Shown here in pieces: positions 24,198 through 33,567 of a stretch of 64,000 nt of DNA. Origin of the DNA: Streptomyces sp. XM4193 (lineage in GTDB: Bacteria; Actinomycetota; Actinomycetes; Streptomycetales; Streptomycetaceae). A program made the translations under genes and the position numbers. The stretch covers positions 238,044-302,043 of the forward strand of contig NZ_JALLGK010000008.1 of assembly GCF_023072595.1 (NCBI RefSeq), given 5' to 3'. The notes beneath the pieces were generated by a model that was given only the letters and a program-made list of their open reading frames with translations, ran no database searches and was not told where the DNA came from. Each line of letters begins with the position of its first letter. Within the stretch, counting starts at the first letter, position 1.

Positions 24198-25799
24198 ATG
24201 GCGAGGTCGAAGTCGGGTTTCGTGCTGGACCTGAAGCTGGTGAACGCGCGGATCCGCACGATGGACGAACATCGGCCCCTCGCGCGTGAGTTGGGTGTGT
24301 GGCAGGGCCGGGTGGCGGGCCTCGACGAGGCGATCGCGGGGCTGCCCGCGCGCCGGGTGGTGGACGTGGGCGGGGCGACGGTGCTGCCGGGTTTCGTCGA
24401 CCCGCACGTCCATCTGGCGTGGACTGGACTGAAGGCACGTACGGCGAGTGTGGCTCCGTGCGAATCGGTCGACGGGGTACTGGCGGGGGTGGCGCGGGCG
24501 GTGCGGGAGAGCCCGCCCGGCGGCTGGGTCGACGTGGCCGGCTACGACCAGCGCCCACTGGGACGACATGTGACGGCCGCCGAGTTGGACACCGTGGCGC
24601 AGGGGCGGCCGGTGATCCTCACACACGATTCGGGGCACTCGTGCGTGGTCAGCTCGGCGGTGCTGCGGATGCTCCCGGACGGTGTGCCGCACCGGGAGGG
24701 CGTGCTGGTGGAGGCGGGGGCCGCCGCGGTGCGCAAGCTGCGAATGCCTTACTCGACGGACGAGTTGGCCGGTGCGGTGCGCGAGGCCGCGCTCGAATGC
24801 GCGTCCCAGGGAGTGACGACGGCGGCGGAGGCCGGTATCGGCGGCGGGCTGGTGACGCACAGCCCGATCGAGGCAGCGGCCTACCAACTGCTGCTGGAAC
24901 GCGGAGAGTTGCCGCTTCGGATGCAGCTGATGGTGGCGGCGGCCGCGCTGCACGGGGTGGGCGGGCACCGGGAGGACGGGCCGGACGCGGGGATCGACCT
25001 GGGACTGACGACGGGCTTCGGCGGCGACCGGCTGGGGCTGGGCGCGCTGAAGATCTTCACCGACGGCGGGATGATGCCGCGCACGGCCGCACTGACCCGC
25101 CCGTACGTCGGGCTGGACCACAGCGGTGAACTCTTCGCCGACGAGGCGGAGTTGGTGGAGACGATCGTCCGGGGCCACTGCGCGGGCTGGCAGTTGGCGA
25201 TCCACGCGATCGGCGACCGCGCGGTGGACGTGGCGCTGGACGGGCTGGCAGCGGCCCGACGGAAGCGGCCGACGGCCGGGGCACGGCAGCGGCACCGGAT
25301 CGAGCACGCGGGGCTCGTGCGGCCCGAACAGCTCGCCCGGTTCGCGGAGTTGGAGGTTGCGGCGGTGGTGCAACCCGGCTTCCTCTGGCACTTCGGCGAC
25401 GACTACGCCGCGCTGATGGGCGAGGAACGCGCACCGTGGCTGTACCGGGGCCAGGGGTTCCTCGACCACGGCGTGGTGGTGGCCGCGAGCTCCGACCGAC
25501 CTGTGACCGAGGGCGCGCCGCTGCGGGCGGTGCAGGCGATGGTGGAACGCGCCGCTTCGAGCGGCCTGGTGATCGGTCCGGCCGAGGCGATGAGCGTGCC
25601 GGCGGCGCTCCGCGCACACACCCGCACCGGGGCGTATCTGTGCGGCTGGGAGGACCGCGTGGGCTCGCTGGCGCCGGGAATGTGCGCGGACTGGGTGGTG
25701 CTGGAGGACGACCCGTGCGCGGTGCCGACCGCGGCGATCGGCGACATCGGCGTACGCGCCACGTATCTGGGCGGCGAGGCCACCTTCGACGCCGACTGA
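24198..25799 (+). CDS. Amidohydrolase family protein (YtcJ-like)
   Basis: A 533-residue protein starting at ATG 24198 after GAGGAGAG. It has the amidohydrolase_3 layout: an N-terminal beta-sandwich half (LVNARIRTMDEHRPLARELG), the metal motif GFVDPHVHLAW, a TIM barrel with LKIFTDGGMMPRTAAL and QLAIHAIGDRAVDVAL, and HRIEHAGLVRPEQL. ASSDRPVTEG and LAPGMCADWVVLEDDPC close the barrel and return to the sandwich. A zinc-dependent hydrolase of unknown N-substituted substrate; cytoplasmic. Confidence 0.93.
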   Translation: MARSKSGFVLDLKLVNARIRTMDEHRPLARELGVWQGRVAGLDEAIAGLPARRVVDVGGATVLPGFVDPHVHLAWTGLKARTASVAPCESVDGVLAGVARAVRESPPGGWVDVAGYDQRPLGRHVTAAELDTVAQGRPVILTHDSGHSCVVSSAVLRMLPDGVPHREGVLVEAGAAAVRKLRMPYSTDELAGAVREAALECASQGVTTAAEAGIGGGLVTHSPIEAAAYQLLLERGELPLRMQLMVAAAALHGVGGHREDGPDAGIDLGLTTGFGGDRLGLGALKIFTDGGMMPRTAALTRPYVGLDHSGELFADEAELVETIVRGHCAGWQLAIHAIGDRAVDVALDGLAAARRKRPTAGARQRHRIEHAGLVRPEQLARFAELEVAAVVQPGFLWHFGDDYAALMGEERAPWLYRGQGFLDHGVVVAASSDRPVTEGAPLRAVQAMVERAASSGLVIGPAEAMSVPAALRAHTRTGAYLCGWEDRVGSLAPGMCADWVVLEDDPCAVPTAAIGDIGVRATYLGGEATFDAD

Positions 25800-25810
25800 C
25801 AGCCGGCTGC

Positions 25811-25874
25811 GACAGGCCGGGCGCGCGACAGCCCGGGCGCGCGACAGCCCGGGCGCGCGACAGCCCGGGCGCGC
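25811..25874. repeat. 16-bp tandem repeat, four copies
   Basis: GACAGCCCGGGCGCGC is repeated four times (first copy with one change), then decays into GACGGTCTGGCGCGC-like units. It lies just after the amidohydrolase gene. The rest of the 518-base gap (25800-26317) has no supported gene; a lower-GC stretch at 26240-26290 probably holds the promoter of the next gene. Confidence 0.85.
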
Positions 25875-26317
25875 GACGGTCTGGCGCGCAACGGTCTGGC
25901 GGGCAGTGGCCGGGTGAGCGACGACCGGGTGCGCAACGGCCGGGCGGGGCGTCCCGCGACGACGGGAGCGGGCAGCCCTCGCGACGGTCGGGCGGGCAGC
26001 CCGGCGGCGGGGTGAACCACCGGCGTACGCCTCCGGGGTGAGGCGGTACGGGTTGCGGGCTCCGTCGCGGTGCGCGCTCGCCCGCGCGCTCCGTGGCGCG
26101 CAGGAGCGCACGGAGGCGGGCGGACCGTGACGCGCGCGGGCCGTTCGGGTCCGAGACGGTCGACGGACGCCCGGACGGGCGGTACCGGCCGATGAGCGCG
26201 GGCGCGCGGGCCGCGCCAACCCGGCTGCGCCTCCGGCTCGGTGTGAGTATTTGGCATGACTTGTCTCGAATACCCGATTGGTCATTCCGCCATGCCCCGC
26301 ACCTCGGAGGTCTCCGC

Positions 26318-28135
26318 GTGAGCGCCGCGCCGAATCCGTCGACCGCCGCCGCCCGCGGACAGCAGCAGACGGGGGCTCCCGCCGCACCCGGTTCGGCCGC
26401 GGGTCCACCGACCGCGGGCGAGTCCGCGGCCGGCCCGTCGGCCGCGGACGCGTCCGCCGGCGTGCCCACGGACATCTCCCCGGCCGCGTCCGCCGATGCG
26501 TCCGCCGATGCGTCCGCCGACGCAACGGCCCACGCATCGGTCGGCGGGTCCGCGGACAACGCGGTTGGCCCGTACGGCGATCGGTCGACGACGGGTGCCA
26601 CGGCCGCGCTCGACGACCCGCTCCCGATCGAAAGCGCTGCCCCCGCCCACGCCGCACCCGTACACGCCCCGCACGCAGCGCCGACGCACGCGCACGCCCC
26701 CGCGGCGCCGCGGCTCGGTGCGCGCCGGTACACCGCCGCCGGTCCGCGCAGGCCACAGCCGCGCGCGCACCGTGCGCTGCTGGCGGTCTCGGCCGCGGTC
26801 GCCGTGCTCGCCGCGTTCCTGGTGCCGTTGACGCTGCCGCTCGGCTGGGACGAACTGGTCTACGCGAGCCGTTTCCCGCACTTCGACCCGGCGACGCCGT
26901 TCAGTTCACCGCGCACGCGCGGAGTGCCGATGCTGCTGGCACCCGTCGCGATGTGGACGGACTCGGTGCTGCTGCTGCGGATCTGGTTGACGCTGCTGGC
27001 CTCGGCCGCGCTCTATCTGGGCTTCCGGCCGTGGTTGCGGGTGGTGCGACGGCAACGGGCCGTGCCGCTGGCGGCCGCTGCCTACGGAACGTTGTGGATC
27101 TCGCTCTTCTACACCGGTTCCGCCATGCCCAACCACTACACCGCGATGGGCTCGCTGGCCGCAGTCGGCTACTTCCTGGGCCGCCGCCCGTCCGCCACGG
27201 GCATCGCGGTGGGTCTGGCGCTCGCCACTGTGATGCGCCCCAACGACGCGGTGTGGATCGCCGGTCCGCTGCTGGTCGGCGCGGTGCTGGTGCCGGCGTG
27301 GCGGCGGCGTTCCGCCGTGCTGGGGACGGTCGCCGGGGTGGCGATCGGCGCGCTGCCCTGGGTGGTGGAGGCGTATGTGCGCTTCGGCGGCGTCTTCGAG
27401 CGGCTCTCGGACGCCAGCGACGTACAGGGCGGAATGCGGCCCGTGGTGTCGCTGATCGAGCACGCCACCGCGCTCGACGGCCCGCTGCTGTGCCGCCCGT
27501 GCGGCAACGACTCGCTCGACGCCACCGCCCTCGAACTCTGGTTGCTGCTCCCGGTGTTCACGGTGCTGGGCATGCTCGCGCTCCGGCGCGCGGGGCAGGC
27601 GCGGGGCCCGTACTGGATGGCCGTCGCGGTCGCACTGGCCTCCGCCGCCCCGTACTTCTTCCTGCTCGACTACGCCGCACCGCGCTTCCTGCTGCCGACC
27701 TACGCGCTGCTGCTGATCCCCGCCGCCGTGGGCATGCTCGCCGCCTGGGACGCCGCGCGAGGTGCGAGGACCCGGTGGCCGCTGGTGGGGCTGGCACTCG
27801 TACTGGTGGCGCATCTCGCGGTGCAACTGCCGCTGGCGCGCACCCATGCGAACGTCCAGATCGGCGCCCGGGGCGACTGGGTGCGCGTCGCGGAGGTGCT
27901 CCGGGCCAACGACGTGCGCCCGCCCTGCACCCTCAAGGCGACCACCCGGGCGATCCCGCTCGCGCACACGGCCGGTTGCCAGGTGCTGGAGTCCCGCAGC
28001 CCGCGGGTGCCCGACGTGGTGGTGTACCGGGGCGACACGCCCCCTCGGGTGGCGCGCGGCTGGCCGAGCCAAGAGGTGCCGGACGTCTACGCGAACGGGT
28101 GGATGGTCGCGTTCCGTCCCTCCGACGCGGGATAG
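26318..28135 (+). CDS. Polytopic membrane protein, GT-C glycosyltransferase-like
   Basis: A 605-residue protein from GTG 26318 (TCGGAGG 9 bases upstream). Residues 1-145 are a disordered Ala/Ser/Asp-rich cytoplasmic domain with ADASADASADA repeats. Then about 11 membrane helices follow. Between the first and second, LGWDELVYASRFPHFDPATP places an acidic GWDE motif in the first outer loop, as in dolichyl-phosphate-mannose-type (GT-C) glycosyltransferases, which use lipid-linked sugars. A roughly 110-residue domain follows the last helices. The GT-C assignment rests on topology and the loop acid only. Confidence 0.7.
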   Translation: MSAAPNPSTAAARGQQQTGAPAAPGSAAGPPTAGESAAGPSAADASAGVPTDISPAASADASADASADATAHASVGGSADNAVGPYGDRSTTGATAALDDPLPIESAAPAHAAPVHAPHAAPTHAHAPAAPRLGARRYTAAGPRRPQPRAHRALLAVSAAVAVLAAFLVPLTLPLGWDELVYASRFPHFDPATPFSSPRTRGVPMLLAPVAMWTDSVLLLRIWLTLLASAALYLGFRPWLRVVRRQRAVPLAAAAYGTLWISLFYTGSAMPNHYTAMGSLAAVGYFLGRRPSATGIAVGLALATVMRPNDAVWIAGPLLVGAVLVPAWRRRSAVLGTVAGVAIGALPWVVEAYVRFGGVFERLSDASDVQGGMRPVVSLIEHATALDGPLLCRPCGNDSLDATALELWLLLPVFTVLGMLALRRAGQARGPYWMAVAVALASAAPYFFLLDYAAPRFLLPTYALLLIPAAVGMLAAWDAARGARTRWPLVGLALVLVAHLAVQLPLARTHANVQIGARGDWVRVAEVLRANDVRPPCTLKATTRAIPLAHTAGCQVLESRSPRVPDVVVYRGDTPPRVARGWPSQEVPDVYANGWMVAFRPSDAG

Positions 28136-28206
28136 CGGCGGCCGGCCCGGGTGCACGAGGCGTCCGGGAGCGGGCCGGGGCCCGGGGGCGGGCCGGAGCG
28201 GACGGG

Positions 28207-29004
28207 TCAGCCGAGGATGCCGCGGTCGTAGGCGACGGCGACCGCGGCGGCCCGGTCGCTGACGCCCAACTTGGTGTAGATGTGGGTGAGATGGGTCTTC
28301 ACCGTCGCCTCGCTGATGAACAGCGTCCGCGCGGAGTCGCGGTTCGAGCTTCCCTTCGCCACCAGCCGCAGCACCTCCAACTCGCGTTCGCTCAGCGGCG
28401 GTTGTGCGTCCGTAGCGGTGCGGGGCGCGCGTACGCGGGAGATCAGCCGGGAGGCGACGGCGGGCGAGAGCACCGTACGGCCCTTGAACGCGGCCCGGAC
28501 CGCGGCGAACAGTTCGTCGCGCGGGGCGTCCTTGAGGAGGTAGCCGGTGGCGCCGGCCTCGATCGCGGGCAGGGTGTCGGAGTCCGTGTCGTAGGTGGTC
28601 AGCACCAGCACCCGGCAGCGCAGCCCGCGGCGCACCAGCTCGGTGATGGCGTCGATGCCGCTGCCGCCGGGCATCCGCAGGTCCATCAACACGACGTCCG
28701 GATCGAGGGCGGCGGCCAGCTCCACGGCCGCGATTCCGTCGGCGGCCTCACCGAGGACGCTGAAGTCGGGATCGGCCGCGAACATTCCGCGCAGTCCGTC
28801 CCGCACGACCGGATGGTCGTCGACGATCAGCAGCGTCACCGGACGATCCGACCCGGCCGTGTCGCCGGTCACGTCGGCCGGACGGCCCGACCCGGCCGCG
28901 TCGCCGGACGTGTGCCCGGCCGCGTCGCCGGTCGGGGGCGGGACCGGTGCCGTGTGCGCCGGGTCCGGCACGGGGTCGGACGCGGGCGGGATCTGCTCAG
29001 ACAT
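28207..29004 (-). CDS. NarL/FixJ-family response regulator
   Basis: A 265-residue protein. The receiver domain runs from about residue 56 (VTLLIVDDHPVVRDGLRGMF) with phosphoacceptor Asp108 (VVLMDLRMPG), and Lys in GYLLKDAP. The LuxR-type HTH (LSERELEVLRLVAKGSSNRD, then ISEATVKTHLTHIYTKLGV) is at the C-terminus. Residues 1-55 are an unusual Pro/Gly/Asp-rich extension built of imperfect repeats; a start at the GTG just before TLLIVDD would remove it. It overlaps the kinase gene by 8 bases, so the pair is cotranscribed. Confidence 0.94.
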   Translation of the reverse strand: MSEQIPPASDPVPDPAHTAPVPPPTGDAAGHTSGDAAGSGRPADVTGDTAGSDRPVTLLIVDDHPVVRDGLRGMFAADPDFSVLGEAADGIAAVELAAALDPDVVLMDLRMPGGSGIDAITELVRRGLRCRVLVLTTYDTDSDTLPAIEAGATGYLLKDAPRDELFAAVRAAFKGRTVLSPAVASRLISRVRAPRTATDAQPPLSERELEVLRLVAKGSSNRDSARTLFISEATVKTHLTHIYTKLGVSDRAAAVAVAYDRGILG

Positions 29005-30589
29005 GGCGCACCAACGGTACTCGGACGGACAGGGCCGTACCCTGTCCCGGTTCGGACTCGATCTCGAACGTCCCGGCCACTCGCTCGGCACGCGCCGCCA
29101 TCCCGCCCAGCCCGAACCCACTGCGGGTGTGCGGGCGTTGGGCCGCTGCCGGCAGAGAACGCGACGGATCGCCATCCGGAACGGAGCGGCCCGGGGTCGC
29201 GTCGGACACCCCGGACTCCCCGGACTCCCCGGACGCGTGGTGTGGGCGGGACGGGTCGAAGCCGCAGCCGTCGTCGCGCACATCGAGGGTGACCTCGTCG
29301 TCCATGTAGGACAGGGTGACGCCGACCCGGCGGGCACGGGCATGACGTGCGATGTTGGCCAGCGCCTCCTGGGCGATGCGCAGCAGGGTCGCGGCGACCT
29401 CCTCGTGCAGCGGCTCGACCTCACCGGTCACGGTGAACTCCGCCGGCACCGCCTGGCCGCGTGCCCACTCGTCCACCAACTCCCGTACCGCGCAGGGCAG
29501 TTCAGCATGCTCCAGAGCAGCCGGGCCGAGCCCGTGGACGGAGCGTCGGGCCTCGCCGAGGCTGTCGCGGGCCAGCGCGAGGGCACGCAGCCGGTGGGTC
29601 TCCGCGGTGGCGGGGTCGGGTGCGTCCGCGGTCGCCTGGAGCTGGGTGATGATGCCGGTCAGCCCCTGGGCGAGGGTGTCGTGGATCTCCGCGGCGAGCC
29701 GACCGCGTTCGTCGGCGACACCCGCCTCCCTTGCCTGGAGGAGGAGTTGGGCGTGCAGATTGGCGTTCTCGCGCAGTGCCCGGGCGAGACGGGCGTTGGC
29801 ACGTTCCAGCTCGGCGATGGCGGCGACCCGGGACTCGTCGCGTTCGCCCTCGCGCATCGCGATGCCCCAGAAGACGAGCACCAGCAGCCCGTTCAGCGCG
29901 AAGAGGCCGAGAAAGACGACCCAGTGCTGGAGGTCGCGCGGCGGCAGGCCGCTGGACTGCGAGCCGGCCAGCGTGACCGCCGTGGCGAGCAGGCCGAGCT
30001 TCTGTGCACGGGCGCGGGCGAGCAGTGGGGTGGCGTCGAAGTAGCCGCTGACGGCGAAGAGCGCCCAGAACGGATTCAGCCAGGTCAGCACGAACGCGAG
30101 CGCCGACCGCACCACGTAGTACGCCGCCGAGCCGTGCGGCACCGACGGTTGTCCGGGAGGACGGCTGTACCCCCGTGGACAGCCGTCCTCCCGGTCCCCC
30201 TGCGCCCCCGCTTCGCGCCGGTGGCGCTGCCACCGGCGGTCCCAGACCACCTGGAGCACCACGGCCAGCGCGAGCAGCGCGCCGGCGAGTACCCGTTCGC
30301 CGGTCGTCTCGAGCAGTTCGACGGTGACCAGCGACATCAGCGTGCCGAGCGCCAGCAGGCCCGGCGGGCCCCAGCGCAGGAAGCGGTTCCAGTTGATCTC
30401 GGCGGTGACCTGGTGGCGCAGGGCGAGCTGTCCGTCGAGGGCGACGACGGACTCCCCGGGGCCGGTCGGGGAGTCCGCGGGGATCGTGTCCGGCATGGGA
30501 GGAGTCTCGCCGGAGGACGCGGCAGCCCGCCACTCGCGCCGAGCCACCCCGTTCGCCCGGCCGTCCGTCGCCACCTGGCCACGCCGCAC
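28997..30589 (-). CDS. Sensor histidine kinase (HisKA_3 type)
   Basis: About 530 residues. I prefer the GTG at 30589 because GGAGG is 8 bases upstream; ATG 30496 lacks a binding site. Two membrane blocks (GPPGLLALGTLMSLVTVELL... and LQHWVVFLGLFALNGLLVLV) flank a cytoplasmic loop. A coiled-coil segment leads to RGRLAAEIHDTLAQGLTGI, where the His is phosphorylated, and a HATPase_c domain (RIAQEALANIARHA, DVRDDGCGF, GFGLGGM). About 45 residues of Ser/Gly-rich sequence are inserted between the G1 box and GFGLGGM. It signals to the adjoining regulator, and the neighbouring ABC exporter is the likely target. Confidence 0.93.
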   Translation of the reverse strand: MRRGQVATDGRANGVARREWRAAASSGETPPMPDTIPADSPTGPGESVVALDGQLALRHQVTAEINWNRFLRWGPPGLLALGTLMSLVTVELLETTGERVLAGALLALAVVLQVVWDRRWQRHRREAGAQGDREDGCPRGYSRPPGQPSVPHGSAAYYVVRSALAFVLTWLNPFWALFAVSGYFDATPLLARARAQKLGLLATAVTLAGSQSSGLPPRDLQHWVVFLGLFALNGLLVLVFWGIAMREGERDESRVAAIAELERANARLARALRENANLHAQLLLQAREAGVADERGRLAAEIHDTLAQGLTGIITQLQATADAPDPATAETHRLRALALARDSLGEARRSVHGLGPAALEHAELPCAVRELVDEWARGQAVPAEFTVTGEVEPLHEEVAATLLRIAQEALANIARHARARRVGVTLSYMDDEVTLDVRDDGCGFDPSRPHHASGESGESGVSDATPGRSVPDGDPSRSLPAAAQRPHTRSGFGLGGMAARAERVAGTFEIESEPGQGTALSVRVPLVRHV

Positions 30590-30688
30590 GCTCCGCACCT
30601 CCGCCGTTTCCGTTCCGCCGTGTCCGTCGGTCCTCGTTCCGCGTTGCTGCCGGCCCGTCGTCCTGCCGTCCGTCGTTGTGCGGGCCCG

Positions 30689-31486
30689 TCACTCCCAGCG
30701 GAAGAAACGGACCGCGACCGCGGTGGTGAGCACGGTCCACACCGTGATCACCAGCAGATGACCCGTACTCGGCCAGTCGCCGAGGGACGCCTGGTCGAAT
30801 GCCTGGGACGCGGCACCGAACGGCGTGAACTCGACGATGCTCTGGAAGATGTCGGGCATCGCCTGCACCGGCAGCCACACGCCCACCGTGAACATCGCCG
30901 GGAAGTAGACCAGCAAACCGAGCGTGGTCGCGGCACGTGTGGTGCGCGCCAGCGCCGAGAGGGCGGCGCCGAGCGAGAGCGAGCAGGCCAGCGAGAGCAG
31001 CAGGACGAGGACGTGGCCGACCGGATTCTGCGGCATGGGCACGTCGAAACCGACGCCGCCGACAACTGTCGCGAGCACCGCGGCGACGAGCATCGCGACG
31101 CCGTTGATCACCATCTGCGCGGCGAGCAGCACTCCCGGACTCACCGGGGTGGTGGACATCCGCCGCAGCACTCCCCGTTCGCGGTAGCCGGCGAGCAGCG
31201 GCGCCATCACCTGCACTCCGGCGGTGATCATCGCCAGCAGGATCACGACGGGCAGATAGATGTCGACGACGCGGCGGCCGCCGAGATCCTCGGACACCTC
31301 CCGCATCGAGGGGATCAGCCCGATGATCGTGAGCAGCGCGGCCGGGAAGAGCAGGACCCAGAAGGCCGAGCCCGGTTCGCGCAGGAAGAGTCGCCCTTCG
31401 GCGCGCAGCACGGCGAGCAGCGATCTGGTGCGCGGCACCGCGGAGGGCGCGACGCCAACGTTCTCGGTGGTCACGGCAGTGGGCAT
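30689..31486 (-). CDS. ABC-2 type transporter permease
   Basis: A 265-residue protein with six membrane helices and the ABC-2 core YRERGVLRRMSTTPVSPGVL, the conserved cytoplasmic motif of drug and lipid exporters. It begins one base after the stop codon of the ATPase gene. Together they form a DrrAB-type exporter. The two-component genes downstream on the same strand suggest envelope or drug stress control. Confidence 0.93.
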   Translation of the reverse strand: MPTAVTTENVGVAPSAVPRTRSLLAVLRAEGRLFLREPGSAFWVLLFPAALLTIIGLIPSMREVSEDLGGRRVVDIYLPVVILLAMITAGVQVMAPLLAGYRERGVLRRMSTTPVSPGVLLAAQMVINGVAMLVAAVLATVVGGVGFDVPMPQNPVGHVLVLLLSLACSLSLGAALSALARTTRAATTLGLLVYFPAMFTVGVWLPVQAMPDIFQSIVEFTPFGAASQAFDQASLGDWPSTGHLLVITVWTVLTTAVAVRFFRWE

Positions 31487-31487
31487 C

Positions 31488-32495
31488 TCAGGACCTCTTC
31501 TCGTGCGTGCCGGCGACCGCCGGTCGTGGTGCGAGCGCGTCCCGCCCGGTCTGCTGCGCGCCGGTGGTCTCCCCCGCATGCGGCCCGAACTCGGCGGTCC
31601 CGCCGGTCAGATCGAGATACGCGTCGTCCAACGTCGCTTCGGTGACCCGGAGTTGGTGGGCCCGCAGACCGCGTCCGACCAGCAGGCCGATGACCGCGTT
31701 GACGGTCTCGTCGGTGCCACCGACGATCAGCCTGCCGTTCGACTTCCGCTGTACGGAGGCGACTTCGGGCAGTGCTTCGAGCTCGGCGACCTCCAGCGGC
31801 GCGGAGGGCAGAAAGCTGATCTCGGCCGTCGCGGACGCCCGGCCGACCAGTCCTTCGGGGGTGTCCAGTGCGACCACCCGGCCGGCGTCGATGACCGCCA
31901 GCCGGTCGCAGAGCCGCTGGGCCTCGGCCATGAAGTGGGTGACCAGCAGGACGGTGACGCCGGCGTCGCGCAGTTCCTCGATGAGCTGCCAGGTCTCGCG
32001 GCGGGCCCGCGGGTCGAGCCCGGTGGTCAGCTCGTCCAGCACCACCACGCGCGGATTGCCGATCAGCGCGAGCGCGATCAGCAGCCGCTGCTTCTGGCCG
32101 CCGGAGAGCTTCTGGAACCGTCCGTCCAACTTCTTGTCCAGGCCCAGCCGTTCGGCCAGCGGACGCCAGGGCGCGGGGCCGGGGTAGAAGGCGGTGTAGA
32201 GCTCCAGCACCTCCCGCACGGTGATCTTCGGCGGCAGCTCCCCCTCCTGGAGCTGAGCGCCCAACACCCGGGTGAGCGCGGGGCGTTGAGTGACGGGATC
32301 GAATCCCGCGACACGGATGCGCCCGGTGTCGGGAGTGCGCAGCCCGATGACGCACTCGACGGTGGTCGTCTTGCCGGCTCCGTTGGGGCCGAGCACGCCG
32401 AAGATCTCCCCCTCGCGCACCTCGAAGGAGACGTCCTGGACGGCACGTTTGGGCCCGTACGCCTTGCTCAGACCGCTGACTTCGATGATGGACAT
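31488..32495 (-). CDS. ABC exporter ATP-binding protein (DrrA type)
   Basis: A 335-residue ATPase: Walker A GPNGAGKTT (near residue 36), Q-loop VLGAQLQEGELPPKITV, signature LSGGQKQRLLIAL and Walker B VVVLDELTTGLDP. The C-terminal 100 residues (ISFLPSAPLEVAELEALPEV, then TEATLDDAYLDLTGG) are the DUF4162-like extension of daunorubicin-type exporter ATPases. First gene of the ABC pair; a 20-bp palindrome lies about 60 bases upstream. Confidence 0.94.
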   Translation of the reverse strand: MSIIEVSGLSKAYGPKRAVQDVSFEVREGEIFGVLGPNGAGKTTTVECVIGLRTPDTGRIRVAGFDPVTQRPALTRVLGAQLQEGELPPKITVREVLELYTAFYPGPAPWRPLAERLGLDKKLDGRFQKLSGGQKQRLLIALALIGNPRVVVLDELTTGLDPRARRETWQLIEELRDAGVTVLLVTHFMAEAQRLCDRLAVIDAGRVVALDTPEGLVGRASATAEISFLPSAPLEVAELEALPEVASVQRKSNGRLIVGGTDETVNAVIGLLVGRGLRAHQLRVTEATLDDAYLDLTGGTAEFGPHAGETTGAQQTGRDALAPRPAVAGTHEKRS

Positions 32496-32553
32496 GACCG
32501 AAATCCTCGTTCGGAGCCAGGCTGCGCCACATCGCCCAACGCGCTCGCACGGC

Positions 32554-32573
32554 CATCAACCGATCGGTTGATG
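32554..32573. promoter_or_regulatory. Perfect 20-bp palindrome, probable TetR-type operator
   Basis: CATCAACCGATCGGTTGATG is fully self-complementary and lies 59 bases upstream of the ABC ATPase start in a GC-rich gap. The shape and length are typical of TetR-family operators. No TetR gene is adjacent, so the regulator must be encoded elsewhere. Confidence 0.75.
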
Positions 32574-32726
32574 CGCCCCCCGGGCACCCCCTACGGGCCG
32601 GCGGCCACCGCCCCCGACCCCGTTTCGGCCCGACGCCCCGCGGCCGGGGCCGCGGGGCGCCAGTCCGCAGGCCCGGTCAGCGCTCGGCCCGACGGGCCGC
32701 GGCGGGCCCGTGGGTCGCAGGCGCGG

Positions 32727-33239
32727 TCAGTGCTCGACCTCGACGGGTTCCTCGCCGTTGCCGCGGCGGATCGTGACCAGTCCCCGGGCCGGCGTCCAGC
32801 TGCGCAGCACCAGCCGGTCGCCGTCCACCCCGGTGGTGACCACCTCGGTCGGCTCCACGCGGAACAGGTGGAAGACCTCGGGAGCGGGCTCCTGGCCCCG
32901 GAGGTAGCGCCGCACGGCCGCCTCGTCGGTCGTCTCCACCGCCCGGCCGGCGATCCGTGCGTCACCGTCGGCGAGCATCGCTGCGGTGTCCGGGCCCGGG
33001 TTGGCCATCAGGGAGCACCGGCCGTCCCGCCGCAGGTCCAGCGCCTTGCGCGAACCCGGCATCATCCCGAGCCACAGCTCGCCGTCCCGAAAAGTCGCCT
33101 CGATGCCGGTGAGCCGGGGCGACCCGTCGCGTCGCAGGGTGGCCAGCACATGGTGGGTGTACGCGGTGAACCGCCGCTCCACGGCGGCTGCGAAGTCGCG
33201 CTCGGCAGCGGCGAAGCCCGCCCAGTTCGTTCTCTCCAT
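32727..33239 (-). CDS. Pyridoxamine 5'-phosphate oxidase family protein
   Basis: A 170-residue protein (ATG 33239) with the split-barrel flavin/F420-binding fold: FTAYTHHVLATLRRDGSPRL, then GELWLGMMPGSRKALDLRRD, GRCSLMANPG and DARIAGRAVETTDEAAVRRY. Members bind FMN, F420 or heme and reduce or oxidise small molecules. Too little is distinctive for a substrate. It is divergent from the amidase gene. Confidence 0.88.
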   Translation of the reverse strand: MERTNWAGFAAAERDFAAAVERRFTAYTHHVLATLRRDGSPRLTGIEATFRDGELWLGMMPGSRKALDLRRDGRCSLMANPGPDTAAMLADGDARIAGRAVETTDEAAVRRYLRGQEPAPEVFHLFRVEPTEVVTTGVDGDRLVLRSWTPARGLVTIRRGNGEEPVEVEH

Positions 33240-33449
33240 ACGGCTAGGGAAGCGCAGATACCTGACATCCGCCGTCCGGTATCGGGTGGCGAACGGCCCG
33301 ATCGTCGGACCGCGTCCGCACGGCCGCGGGGCTGACACACGCGCCGAACCGCACGTACGCTCCGGTAACCCGCCCGCACCCCCGTACGCACGTCCGGCAC
33401 GGGCCGGTGCGCGCCGCGGTCCGCCCGCGCCCGCCGTTCGTGCGCGCTG

Positions 33450-33479
33450 TACGCGACGTGTTCGTACGCGACGTGTTCG
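33450..33479. repeat. 15-bp direct repeat upstream of the amidase gene
   Basis: TACGCGACGTGTTCG occurs twice in tandem, followed by a diverged third copy. The whole 33240-33567 divergent gap is rich in CGTACG-type words; it presumably contains the promoters of both flanking genes. Confidence 0.7.
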
Positions 33480-33567
33480 TACGCGTCGCGGCTCGTACGC
33501 GCGCGCCGTACGCCGCCGTCGGCCGGGGCGGGGTGCGGCTGTTCCGTTCCGGTCCGAGGAGAACCCC

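Noticed and set aside
25811..25874. Tandem 16-bp units that might be mistaken for a CRISPR array
   Set aside because: The repeats are contiguous with no spacers, and no cas genes are present.
23889..31645. Very long frames opposite or overlapping the amidohydrolase, membrane protein and two-component genes (for example 23889-26756 minus, 26278-29292 plus, 28595-31645 plus)
   Set aside because: They cross several well-supported genes and intergenic repeats, and are Arg/Pro/Gly-rich with no motifs.
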